The notes under the pieces are model-generated. The model saw only the letters and a program-made list of their open reading frames with translations, did no database searches and was not told the origin of the DNA. Both the position numbers and the translations under genes were made by a program. This document shows positions 9,369 through 17,999 of a stretch of 35,499 nt of DNA, in pieces. The stretch spans positions 1 to 35,499 of the forward strand of contig JAQICX010000243.1 of NCBI GenBank assembly GCA_027858345.1. Reading direction: 5' to 3'. Numbering within the stretch: the stretch's first letter is position 1; each line of letters opens with the position of its first letter. Source of the stretch: Kiritimatiellia bacterium (GTDB lineage: Bacteria > Verrucomicrobiota > Kiritimatiellia > JAQICX01).

Positions 9369-9438
9369 CTTCGACTCCGCTCAGATACCGGTTTTCGACT
9401 CCGCTCAGACACCAGTGGTAGTTGAGCGTAGTCGAAAC

Positions 9439-11058
9439 TCATAGCATCTCCGCAATTGAGTTTAGAATCTCTGCACTCTCTGCATCAAGTTTTTTCATCG
9501 CTTCAAGAATTTTTTGAGGCGACCTCAGCGGAGCTTCTTCCGGAGCATTTGGATTTTTAACAGAAAGATCGACTTCGGCAAGCTCAGTCACCTGACTTCG
9601 GCTATGCTCAACCACCTGATTTCGGCTACGCTCAGTCACCTGACTTCGGCTACGCTCAACCACTATCTTTGTATCAATATTCCATGAATTTGGTGTTTCA
9701 GGTCCCCCGGTAGCTGAGTTTACCGAAGCTTGCAGTTCGACAAATTCTTCAAGGTCTTTTTCGCTTAGCGGATTCGTCTTGCCAAGGTTTCTGTCCAAAT
9801 TTAATTGGTAGAACCATGTCTTTTTAGTTGGTTTTCCTTTTTCAAAGAAGAGAACAACAGTTTTCACTCCTGCACCGGTAAATGTTCCGCCGGGCAGATC
9901 TAAGACAGTGTGAAGATTGCATGAAGAAAGCAGTTCTTTTCGTAAGGCAACAGATGCGTTATCTGTATTGCTTAAAAATGTATTTTTGATGACCACACCA
10001 GCTCTGCCACCAGCCTTTAGCATCTTAATGAAATGCTGCAGAAATAGCGATGCGGTTTCGCCAGTTCTGATTGGGAAATTCTGCTGAACTTCAGCTCTTT
10101 CCTTACCCCCAAACGGTGGATTGGCCAAAATAATGTTGTAACGGTCTTTTTCCTGAATATCAAAAATATTTTCAGCAAGTGTATTGGTATGGACAATGTT
10201 TGGTGCCTCAATTCCATGAAGAATCATATTCATGGTGCCAATGATATATGCCATGGCTTTCTTTTCTTTTCCATAAAAAGTTTTTTTCTGCAGAGTCTCG
10301 GTGTCAGCAGTAGATAATCCTTTTGAGGTGGCGGTGGCTGAGCCTGTCGAAGCCGAGCTTGTCGAAGTCAGATAGTCAAATGCTTCAACCAAAAAGCCTG
10401 CGGAACCCACTGCACCATCATAAATTGTATCGCCAATTTTTGGATCAACAACTTTGACAATGGTTCTGATGAGGGGACGTGGTGTATAATATTCGCCACC
10501 ATTACGTCCGGCATTACCCATGTTTTTAATTTTTGATTCATAGAGATGACTCATCTCATGTTTTTCTTTATGGGTTCTGAAACGTAGTTCATCAATCAGA
10601 TTTACAACTTCTCTTAAATTGTATCCGCTCTGGACTCGATTTTTCAACTCACTGAAAATTTCACCAATTTTATATTCAATGGTGTCTGGATGTTCTGCAC
10701 TAGTTTTGAAAAGCTTAAGGTAGGGGAATAGTTTGATGTTCACAAACTCTACCAGATCATCACCTGTCAGAGCGTTGTTGTCCACTTCGACAAGCTCAGT
10801 GAACGTTCCATCTTTATTTGTGCGAGTACTTTTAAGTTTGGGAGCAGCCCATGTTGACCATTGGAATTCGGGAGAGATTATTTGTTCATACTCTTTGCCT
10901 GTGAGTTCGGCAGCTGTGGCTTTATCCTTTTCAAGGTCGTCAAGATATTTCAGAAACAGAATCCATGATGTCTGTTCAACATAATCCAGTTCACTACCGC
11001 AACCTGCATCTTTATGCAATATATCATCAATATTTTTGAAAGTCTGTTCAAACATCAT
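9439..11058 (-). CDS. hsdM: Type I restriction-modification DNA methyltransferase subunit M
   Basis: GRNGGEYYTPRPLIRTIV, YDGAVGSAGFLVEAF, NIILANPPFGGKE; contains several in-frame short-repeat insertions. Confidence 0.95.
   Translation of the reverse strand: MMFEQTFKNIDDILHKDAGCGSELDYVEQTSWILFLKYLDDLEKDKATAAELTGKEYEQIISPEFQWSTWAAPKLKSTRTNKDGTFTELVEVDNNALTGDDLVEFVNIKLFPYLKLFKTSAEHPDTIEYKIGEIFSELKNRVQSGYNLREVVNLIDELRFRTHKEKHEMSHLYESKIKNMGNAGRNGGEYYTPRPLIRTIVKVVDPKIGDTIYDGAVGSAGFLVEAFDYLTSTSSASTGSATATSKGLSTADTETLQKKTFYGKEKKAMAYIIGTMNMILHGIEAPNIVHTNTLAENIFDIQEKDRYNIILANPPFGGKERAEVQQNFPIRTGETASLFLQHFIKMLKAGGRAGVVIKNTFLSNTDNASVALRKELLSSCNLHTVLDLPGGTFTGAGVKTVVLFFEKGKPTKKTWFYQLNLDRNLGKTNPLSEKDLEEFVELQASVNSATGGPETPNSWNIDTKIVVERSRSQVTERSRNQVVEHSRSQVTELAEVDLSVKNPNAPEEAPLRSPQKILEAMKKLDAESAEILNSIAEML
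9571..9664 (-). repeat. Four tandem 23/24-bp units (GACTTCGGCTACGCTCAxyCACCT) inside hsdM, encoding VVERSRSQVTERSRNQVVEHSRSQVTELAEV
   Basis: Direct reading; in frame with hsdM. Confidence 0.9.
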
Positions 11059-11672
11059 AATTTAAAATCCCTTTAATTTTTCGTTTAATTCATTTTTTTC
11101 TTTGAAGTTTGGAAAGCCATTCTTTCAAATAGTTTATAGTTTATAGTAAATAGTAAATAGTTCTCTACGAGGTTAGGAAGTCGCTTCGCTCTATTATGAT
11201 TTATGCCAGCTTTGCTGGTCCCGCAAAGCGGGATGCAATGCGCAAAGCGTAATTTATAGCTAAGTCATTTATCCTAAGTCAATTGTAGTTTTTTTATCGC
11301 TATTGTCATCCCAAATGCAAAAATCAAACACATCTCCAGAATCGAAAACTAAAAAATCTTAGTCTTTGAAAATTCTGTTAAAAATGGAAACCTTAGTTGA
11401 AAACGTTTTGATTATATATCTTTGGACTACTTTACGCAATAATAAAACCGTCCTTTTTTGGCTGAATGCCAGTTTAGGTGGGGGATCAGTCTTCGGTGAG
11501 CCATTCTTCGCTTAAGAGCTACGCAGTACACAGCTAATCGATTTAAAAGATTAAAAGTTTTAGAACGTTACTTTCACCCTCAGCATTGCTCGCGCACCGT
11601 GCATTTAATGTTGTAGGAGTACAAAGTTTTGTTGACCCCGTTTTTTCTACTCTTGCCCTTGCCCTGTCGGCA

Positions 11673-12563
11673 CTATTTGGCTTCCTTTGTGTCTTGCCTA
11701 TCCCGTCGCGTGTAGAACCGCAGAGACTCCGCGAAGCCGTCGAACCCTGGGAAGAGCGTGGCCTCGTGGATGTTCATATCGTGTAAGTCCATTAGTAACT
11801 TGAAGCGTTCCTCCTTGGGTAAGATGCACTTAATAATCCAGTGACTCCGTAACTTCGAACTATTGTGTAAATCCGAATCATAGGGCTCAGCGTTTGACGG
11901 GACGTTCAGGTTGTGAAGTCCCTCGGCCTCGACCATTCTCTCAATATTCTCCTCGATTGTTCGTGTGGTGTCGCAGGGGAATAGGAACAGGCCTTGCTGC
12001 GATTCCTGTCGCTCATTAGAGTGCGTCGGTACTATTGGGAACGCCAACGCGCCTTCTGCCTTTCTAGTGAGAAACTCATTGGCCTTGGTGTGCATTGCGC
12101 TATGGAAATCGAGTGCCTGGAAGGCAGGATCGATATCGAGACCAAAACGTGTAGTAGCTGATTCCCTGAACTGCTTCCAGTTGAAGGCCCAGATCGCAAA
12201 GTCTCCCTCGCCCTCGCATGCAGCGAAGAAGGCGGCAACAGGAAATGAAAACGTGCAATCGAGAAGCCGCGTCGGAGCACCGTGGTGTTGCATGAGCGCG
12301 AGCCATTCGAGTGGATCGTTGTCTGCCGGGGAGTGTGTCAGGTAGTTATGAGCATACCCGCAGAATTTTCTCAGCATCCAGCGCTCCGTATGATCCCAAT
12401 CCCATGAAGAGCCGTGGTCAACTCCGATATTTCGCTCCAGCGACGATGTTAGGGACCAACTGTCGCAAGACTGTCCGCGGTAGAACCAGTTATCCAGGCT
12501 GCGGCCAAAGCTGAACAGGTCATTCCAAGAGTGAAACCTAATCGCTGCGAATTTTGTTGTCAT
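11673..12563 (-). CDS. FRG-domain protein
   Basis: FHSWNDLFSFGRSLDNWFYRGQSCDSWSLTSSLER...WLALMQHHGAPTRLLDCTFSFPVAAFFA. Confidence 0.85.
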   Translation of the reverse strand: MTTKFAAIRFHSWNDLFSFGRSLDNWFYRGQSCDSWSLTSSLERNIGVDHGSSWDWDHTERWMLRKFCGYAHNYLTHSPADNDPLEWLALMQHHGAPTRLLDCTFSFPVAAFFAACEGEGDFAIWAFNWKQFRESATTRFGLDIDPAFQALDFHSAMHTKANEFLTRKAEGALAFPIVPTHSNERQESQQGLFLFPCDTTRTIEENIERMVEAEGLHNLNVPSNAEPYDSDLHNSSKLRSHWIIKCILPKEERFKLLMDLHDMNIHEATLFPGFDGFAESLRFYTRRDRQDTKEAK

Positions 12564-12820
12564 GCCTACTCCTTTGGTTGCTTGTGCTGAACTTGTCCAT
12601 GTCGGACTTTGTGAGCTAACGTAAAGTTCAGTGAGTAATTTTTTTCTGTGTAGCAGAATTAAATTATTTACTGCAACGACTTGTCAGTCAATTTGCGTTT
12701 AATTTTTCTGTAGTTGTTTGAACGCTTTGCGTTCTTGTATATGACCTTGAATTAAAGATCATCCGATTCAATCGGTGCTTGCAGCATCGATTTTTTAAAG
12801 CGACTTGATTTTGTAGCTCT

Positions 12821-13393
12821 TCAGTCGGTTGTTAGCCGATATGTCTTTCCTGTTTTCTTCGTCCCCTTTTCTGTCAACAGGGTGGCGAGTTCGCCGTTGT
12901 CGATTCCAGACCAGAGCAGACCACAATCTTGGCACGCCACAAACCTGTTCCCTTGTTTTGTTTTCAGGTCCGAAACGGTGAAGGAGAAGAATCGCAAGCC
13001 TTTGGGCCGAAATGCTGGCGTGTCCGTGGTGGTTGTGGTGCCGAGAACCAAACGTTGGCTGTCGCATTCTTCACACCTGTGCTGAACAAGCGCTTCCTGC
13101 GGGGTCGGGGACTGCATTTTTTTCACCGTCTCGTCAGTCCCATTGCTCTCAAGGGATTTGCTCAACTTCTTGGGGTCAACATGAGACCAAAGGAATCCAC
13201 AATCGAGACAGGCGAGGAATTTCTCTTTACCACGAATAGCCAGACTGGGATCAAACAATGTGAAATGCTTTAGCCCGTCCGGCTTGAATCTTGGCGCTTG
13301 CGCCTGAGAACTGTGGATCGCCTTTGGGTTGAAGTAACGACCACGCACAACGCGGTCGCTCTTGCATCCTGGACATGTAGTTTCTTTTTTCAT
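12821..13393 (-). CDS. Protein with two tandem duplicated zinc-ribbon-like modules
   Basis: CPGC...FLACLDCGFLWSHVDPKKLSKSL and CEEC...FVACQDCGLLWSGIDNGELATLL are internally homologous. Confidence 0.7.
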   Translation of the reverse strand: MKKETTCPGCKSDRVVRGRYFNPKAIHSSQAQAPRFKPDGLKHFTLFDPSLAIRGKEKFLACLDCGFLWSHVDPKKLSKSLESNGTDETVKKMQSPTPQEALVQHRCEECDSQRLVLGTTTTTDTPAFRPKGLRFFSFTVSDLKTKQGNRFVACQDCGLLWSGIDNGELATLLTEKGTKKTGKTYRLTTD

Positions 13394-13406
13394 CTTTTCG
13401 CTAACG

Positions 13407-14048
13407 TTAGGATGACGGTTTTTCAGAATCCTCTGGTTGGGTATTCTTAGTTTTCGTTCTTGTTATAATGTATTCCACCTTGTTGTTCTTGAAAATGAAG
13501 AAGAGTGATAGAGCAAGGATGATGAGTTGGGGCCACATTTTGATGCCGGATAAGCTGTGGTAGACTGATGTCGAGGTGCGGGTAAAGTCGAGAGCCAACG
13601 CAGGAATGAGCGAAGCGACTTTTGTAGCAGAGGATACAAAATAATACAGCCCGATGATTCTGATCCAGAATGAAAGCCTGCCATACGCTGGGGTTTCATG
13701 CCTGTCTACGGTTTCATTTTGTTCCCCCGAAATTCTCAGCACATTCAGAACCATCTCGGTTTTTATAACAAACACGTAGGATAAGGCGAGATTGATTAGA
13801 GGATAGAGACAAGTCAGCAACACGTACAACGTATTGTTGGTGATATAGTCATCCATTCCGGTTGTAACGAAAAACATAGGCAAGTTTGGAAGGAACCGGA
13901 CAAACAGAATAAAGCAGTACACCCCCAAAATTTTGATGACTACTTCTAAAAGATCACGCTTTGTCATATTTCTAATCCTTTCATATATCTGTAACAATTG
14001 TTGTTGAAAAATTAAGTCGATTTTATACTCAATCATCGGTGCTGTCAA
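13407..14048 (-). CDS. Hypothetical multi-pass membrane protein
   Basis: Several hydrophobic segments (VVIKILGVYCFILFVRFLPNLPMFFV; LYVLLTCLYPLINLALSYVFVI; LIILALSLFFIF). Confidence 0.6.
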   Translation of the reverse strand: MTAPMIEYKIDLIFQQQLLQIYERIRNMTKRDLLEVVIKILGVYCFILFVRFLPNLPMFFVTTGMDDYITNNTLYVLLTCLYPLINLALSYVFVIKTEMVLNVLRISGEQNETVDRHETPAYGRLSFWIRIIGLYYFVSSATKVASLIPALALDFTRTSTSVYHSLSGIKMWPQLIILALSLFFIFKNNKVEYIITRTKTKNTQPEDSEKPSS

Positions 14049-14089
14049 CCATTGATTTTTTGATGCAAATTTTTCCTAAAAGTTTTTCT

Positions 14090-14164
14090 CGCTAACAATA
14101 AGCATGACCTTCGTTTCAAAATGCGGCGCGGTTTGAAACGTACGAGTCGATGCTCTGGTTGGGT
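14090..14164 (-). other. Putative attC-like (59-be) recombination site
   Basis: Minus strand ACCCAAC-CAG-AGCATCGAC...CGTTTCAAA...TTTGAAACG...GTCATGCT-TATT-GTTAGCG: paired R''/L'' and L'/R' with one unpaired base in the L arms, directly downstream of a stop codon. Confidence 0.45.
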
Positions 14165-14171
14165 AATATTC

Positions 14172-15335
14172 TCATTGTCTTGGTAGCGTAAGAGTGTCAC
14201 CAGCTCTAATATCATTTGTGTCGAGGTTATTCAATTTTTTGATTTCAGAAATGCTAGTCTCTAGCTTCCTAGCTATACCAGAAAGCGTGTCTCCGGGCTG
14301 GATAACATAGATGGCTGGTATAGTCTCGGAAGCATGGTCGCCGGAAGGCGCATTATTGTGACCTATGATGCTATCAGAATCACGCGCATCAATCATTCTA
14401 ACCTTTTTCCCTTGTGGGGAAGAGAGAATGCACCCGACTCGCTGAAGTGTTTCATGGAGAGCATTAGCTGTTGTATCGCTGGGATTGAGCTGAATAGTTC
14501 TGCCGTCCTTGAGATGTACGCGAAAGACGTCGTCTGTCTTTTCGATGGAGGCTAGAGGCATTCTCCACTCGGCACAAAACTCCTTAATGATCTCTTCGGG
14601 AGTATTCTTCTCTGCGGGTGGTGTGACGGGAGACAAACCCGGCAAAGCAAATGACAATTTAGGTAGAGCGTGGGAGGTAACTGTGCATGTGGGGGATTCG
14701 CCGATTGGCCCAATACCATAGGTGCCACAGGATGGACACTCCAGTGAAGAAGCCCCGTCCTTGATGTAACCGGATATCTGATCTTCTGTCACGGATGAGC
14801 CGTTTGACAGCTCAAGCTCCAGTGCCGCCATTTCCTTGGCCGCATCAATCATACGGAGGTTGTTTCTGCAAATGAGAGCGTCTGTGTCCTGTTTCTTCTG
14901 GCGGAATAGTGATCCTTCTTTATTCTCCAGACGAGCAATTGTCTCTTCCGTAACCGACTGAGAGACCTCTACTATTTCCATCATGACATCCGGCATGACT
15001 CGAACGATCTTCTTTCCTGTATCGGTTCGATAGAATCGAATAAGATCATCCAACTCATCGTCCGAGAAGTGTTTGGCGTAGACAGCACTGTAAAGCTTGA
15101 TTAATTTCTGTTTGTCAAGTTCTTGCCTGAATTCCTGTTTGATTTCTCTGTGTGGGTCGTCGGGATGCTCGCTGATGTCGAAACCAATCTGTACGAATTT
15201 GTCGGCTTTGGTTAGAGACATCAATTCACTCACCTTGTCTTGAGATGCACCTTCTTCACGTTGACCACATCCGGCACAAACAAGAAGCATGCAAATTAAT
15301 AAGATAGTGTGTTTTTTCATTTTTTTATCCAACAA
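14172..15335 (-). CDS. Lipoprotein with DUF2059-like region, pseudopilin-C-terminus-like segment and C-terminal LysM
   Basis: Lipobox LLVCAGC; KLIKLYSAVYAKHFSDDELDDLIRFYRTDTGKKI; CRNNLRMIDAAKEMAALE...CPSCGTYGIGPIGESPTC; YVIQPGDTLSGIARKLETSISEIKKLNNLDTNDIRAGDTLTLP. Confidence 0.8.
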   Translation of the reverse strand: MLDKKMKKHTILLICMLLVCAGCGQREEGASQDKVSELMSLTKADKFVQIGFDISEHPDDPHREIKQEFRQELDKQKLIKLYSAVYAKHFSDDELDDLIRFYRTDTGKKIVRVMPDVMMEIVEVSQSVTEETIARLENKEGSLFRQKKQDTDALICRNNLRMIDAAKEMAALELELSNGSSVTEDQISGYIKDGASSLECPSCGTYGIGPIGESPTCTVTSHALPKLSFALPGLSPVTPPAEKNTPEEIIKEFCAEWRMPLASIEKTDDVFRVHLKDGRTIQLNPSDTTANALHETLQRVGCILSSPQGKKVRMIDARDSDSIIGHNNAPSGDHASETIPAIYVIQPGDTLSGIARKLETSISEIKKLNNLDTNDIRAGDTLTLPRQ

Positions 15336-15711
15336 TTATTGTACCTGTTCGTAAAATAATGTCTTTCAATAATGTTGTTAATAATCTCAAAGAGCATTTT
15401 TTTACTCTTTGATGTTTGAAAATTGTAAAAAGTCTTGATCACAGAGCTCTAGCTCTGCTAGTCCCGCAAAGCGGAATATCACTTCCCACGTAACACTTAA
15501 TTACTTCTAATTAAAGAAACAATCAAGTAATTCAGCATTTATAATTTATAATTCCAAAGCTTCTAGCTTTGACACAGCTTCGCCACGTTAATTATGCACT
15601 TTGTTTAAGTGTAAGTCATTGATATAGTTGTGTTTTTATACTAATATGAGTTTATTATATTACAAATTTCATAAAATTACAATTTTTTTTGTAATAAATA
15701 AAATATTCTTG

Positions 15712-15865
15712 ATTTTTCGGATGGACATCCTTTTCGACGGTCAGCGACCGCCGCTACATTATGAAACGTGCAGTTCAACGGTTGATTGCAAAATTCACCA
15801 CCTGTAGCGTCGGTCGTTGACCGATGAATATGCCGTCATGAAATGTCTAAGCCGAAAAATTGAGG
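15712..15865. repeat. MITE-like element with terminal ATTTTTCGG / CCGAAAAATTGAGG and internal arms GACGGTCAGCGACCGCCGCTACA / TGTAGCGTCGGTCGTTGACCGAT; second copy at 34982-35119
   Basis: Read by eye on both strands; two copies with the same architecture. Confidence 0.75.
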
Positions 15866-15892
15866 GTCATTTTTGGGTGCATAAAGAAATAA

Positions 15893-15921
15893 TTGACAAA
15901 TAAATGCGAAAAATATATATT
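15893..15921 (+). promoter_or_regulatory. Sigma70-like promoter TTGACA-N17-TATATT
   Basis: Direct reading; 27 nt downstream of the GCCGAAAAATTGAGG motif. Confidence 0.65.
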
Positions 15922-16196
15922 AAAATATGATTAGGGGCTTTCTTTACAAGCAGTGGTAAGGTAAAGGGCTGGCTGCGCCAGCAGGAAAAAGGAAGTAGGG
16001 GGTCAATTAAAAATTAAAAATTAAGAATTAATAATTGAGGAATGCCTCCGGCGGTGTTTATTATGCCGAACTGGGGCTCGGCGTTCCCGGGAGTTTTCCC
16101 GCGCCGGGGCGACGCGGCTACAGAAGACGCGAAGCGTAGAATGAGCTGGGGCTCGGCGTTCCCAGAGTCACCCCTCCGTCTCGCGTTGCTCGCCAC

Positions 16197-16248
16197 CTCC
16201 TCCCGCAGAGCGGGACTATCCCGCAAGGCGTGGATAGCCTGGGAGGAG
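16197..16248 (+). repeat. Cloverleaf-like dispersed repeat CTCCTCCCGCAGAGCGGGACTATCCCGCAAGGCGTGGATAGCCtGGGAGGAG
   Basis: Nested inverted repeats; other copies at 17446-17497, 19960-20000, 25911-25962, 27176-27227, 31494-31535, 34902-34953 and inverted at 6786-6821. Confidence 0.85.
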
Positions 16249-16405
16249 CTTTGGCGGACAGGGCTGCTCGAGGAAAATGTTAAATTGGGCGATGAGGTCT
16301 TTAGCCCGCAAGGCGGGGATTTAGTTAACAGGTAGTACGTATCACTTATTACATTTATAAATGTATGCTTTTGTGGAATTAAAAAAATAAAAATAGGGAG
16401 TTAAA

Positions 16406-17092
16406 ATGTCAGATGTTGTAGTAGAAATTCAGCAACCAGAGAAAAAACATGGTTGTCTTAAAGCTTTGGGTATTGGTTGTCTTGTTGTTCTAATTTTAGG
16501 TGTAGTAGGGGGATTCTTTGCATTTAAGGGAATAAAGGGACTGGTTTTCAATGTGGCCAACAAATATACATCGACAGCAGCAGTTGAGCTTCCGGTTGTT
16601 GATGCTTCTGAAGATGAAATTGTTGATACTCTTAATAGGGTAGATGATTTTGTATATGCTATAGACAAGGGTGAAAAGGCAGACAAACTTGTGTTGACCC
16701 CCGAAGACATAAACATTCTTATACAGGAGCATGAGGAGTTGTCTGAAATTGCAGATGTCTTATATGTGGATATTAAAGGGGATAAGATTTATGCAGATGT
16801 TAGTGCTTCTTTAGATAAACTTGGAAAAGTAACAGATCTCGATGAGAATTTGAAGGGACGCTATTTGAATGGAACTGTTGTTTTTCAGGTCGAAATGGCA
16901 GCTGGTCGTCTGGTGCTGTATCTTGATTCTGTAACTGTTGGTGACAAGGTTGTGCCTGAGGCTTTTATGCAGGCTTTGCGTGCTGAAAATCTTGCTAAGG
17001 AGGTAAATCAGAATCCTGATGTTGTGGAAGTTCTTGACAAATTGGAGTCGATTAAGGTGAAGGATGGGGAGCTTTTTATCGTGCCGAAGTAA
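16406..17092 (+). CDS. Hypothetical protein with one N-terminal transmembrane segment
   Basis: Long ORF; ALGIGCLVVLILGVVGGFFAF; upstream GGAGTTAAA-ATG. Confidence 0.75.
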   Translation: MSDVVVEIQQPEKKHGCLKALGIGCLVVLILGVVGGFFAFKGIKGLVFNVANKYTSTAAVELPVVDASEDEIVDTLNRVDDFVYAIDKGEKADKLVLTPEDINILIQEHEELSEIADVLYVDIKGDKIYADVSASLDKLGKVTDLDENLKGRYLNGTVVFQVEMAAGRLVLYLDSVTVGDKVVPEAFMQALRAENLAKEVNQNPDVVEVLDKLESIKVKDGELFIVPK

Positions 17093-17445
17093 AATCAATT
17101 AAGGAAGAGGTTTTAACCACGGAAAACACTGAAGACACGGAAAAGAGAGGGATAGTCAACGAATTTCACGAATTTTTGAAGAATGTGCTGCCATTAGGCC
17201 TTGCAGCTGGCTTTGCCAGCAGTGGTAAGTTAGAAGTTAGAAGTGGGCCGTTTCTCTGCGAGGCTTGGACTCCAATATCACTGCAAAACCTATGGCAACA
17301 CAAGTTTAAATCGCTTTTAAAAATAGGGAACCAAAACTCCTAATCGGCTAGCTTTTCTATTCCCGTAAGGCAGGATTGAGGTTGAGAGCCGAGCAGGAGC
17401 TCGGCGTTCCCAGAGGTACCCCTCCCACCTCGCAGGCGAGGTGAC

Positions 17446-17497
17446 CTCCTCCCGCAGAGCGGGACTATCCCGCAAGGCGTGGATAGCCGGGGAGGAG
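17446..17497 (+). repeat. Cloverleaf-like dispersed repeat copy
   Basis: Near-identical to 16197-16248. Confidence 0.85.
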
Positions 17498-17642
17498 TTT
17501 TGGCGGACTTTGCGGGGACGAAAATATAATAGAGAAACAACGTGTCAGTCCTGCCTGTGTCCTGCATAGTCGCAGACGACGCATGGAAAGGGCGAAACAT
17601 ATTAGCATAGGGCGAAACCCTATGAGGTTAAGATATAAAAAC

Positions 17643-17730
17643 CGCGCCGGGGCGACGCGGCTACAGAGGTCGGCGGTCACCGCCCGCCGCTACAGAAGAA
17701 CCGCGCCGGGGCGACGCGGCTACAGAAGAC
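17643..17730 (+). repeat. Tandem short hairpin repeats CGCGCCGGGGCGACGCGGCTACAG / GGTCGGCGGTCACCGCCCGCCGCTACAG
   Basis: Two CGCGCCGGGGCGACGCGGCTACAGA copies flanking a related unit; another copy at about 16101. Confidence 0.7.
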
Positions 17731-17806
17731 GCGAAGCGTGGAATGAGCTGGAGGTCGGTGTTTTCTGGGGGCGAAAAGCGATTATTTGCTGGTTTTTTAT
17801 CTTTTG

Positions 17807-17835
17807 TTGACAATTATAAATAAAAAATATATATT
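17807..17835 (+). promoter_or_regulatory. Sigma70-like promoter TTGACA-N17-TATATT for the symporter operon
   Basis: Direct reading; about 160-nt leader before 18000. Confidence 0.7.
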
Positions 17836-17999
17836 TCTCAAAGAATCGTTTCTTTATTGTAGAAACGACAATGTAATTTAGGGTTTCCTGTTTGATGCAG
17901 AAGTAGGTTTTATGGATTGAACAGGAAGCTGTAGTGTAAAGTGTAAACTCTTGGTGACTCATCTAGTAGGGGTTGCTTAATAAAGGAAGGAACTGTAAT

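Noticed and set aside
9571-9664. Four short regularly spaced repeats could suggest a mini CRISPR array
   Set aside because: Units are directly tandem with no unique spacers, in frame with hsdM, and belong to the dispersed CTGAGC/TCGAAG repeat family
11127-11163. TAGTTTATAGTAAATAGT low-complexity repeats upstream of hsdM as an operator
   Set aside because: Looks like simple tandem low-complexity DNA; no further support
12032-13273. Multiple plus-strand and alternate-frame ORFs opposite the FRG and zinc-ribbon genes
   Set aside because: Expected by chance in higher-GC DNA; the minus-strand genes have clear domain matches
16014-16335. ORFs 16014-16226 (-) and 16042-16335 (+)
   Set aside because: They lie wholly in dispersed hairpin repeats; peptides such as SSRRAGLSRKAWIAWEEL recur at every repeat copy
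17340-17810. ORFs 17340-17600, 17465-17680 and 17583-17810
   Set aside because: Repeat-derived open frames without protein-like sequence or SD
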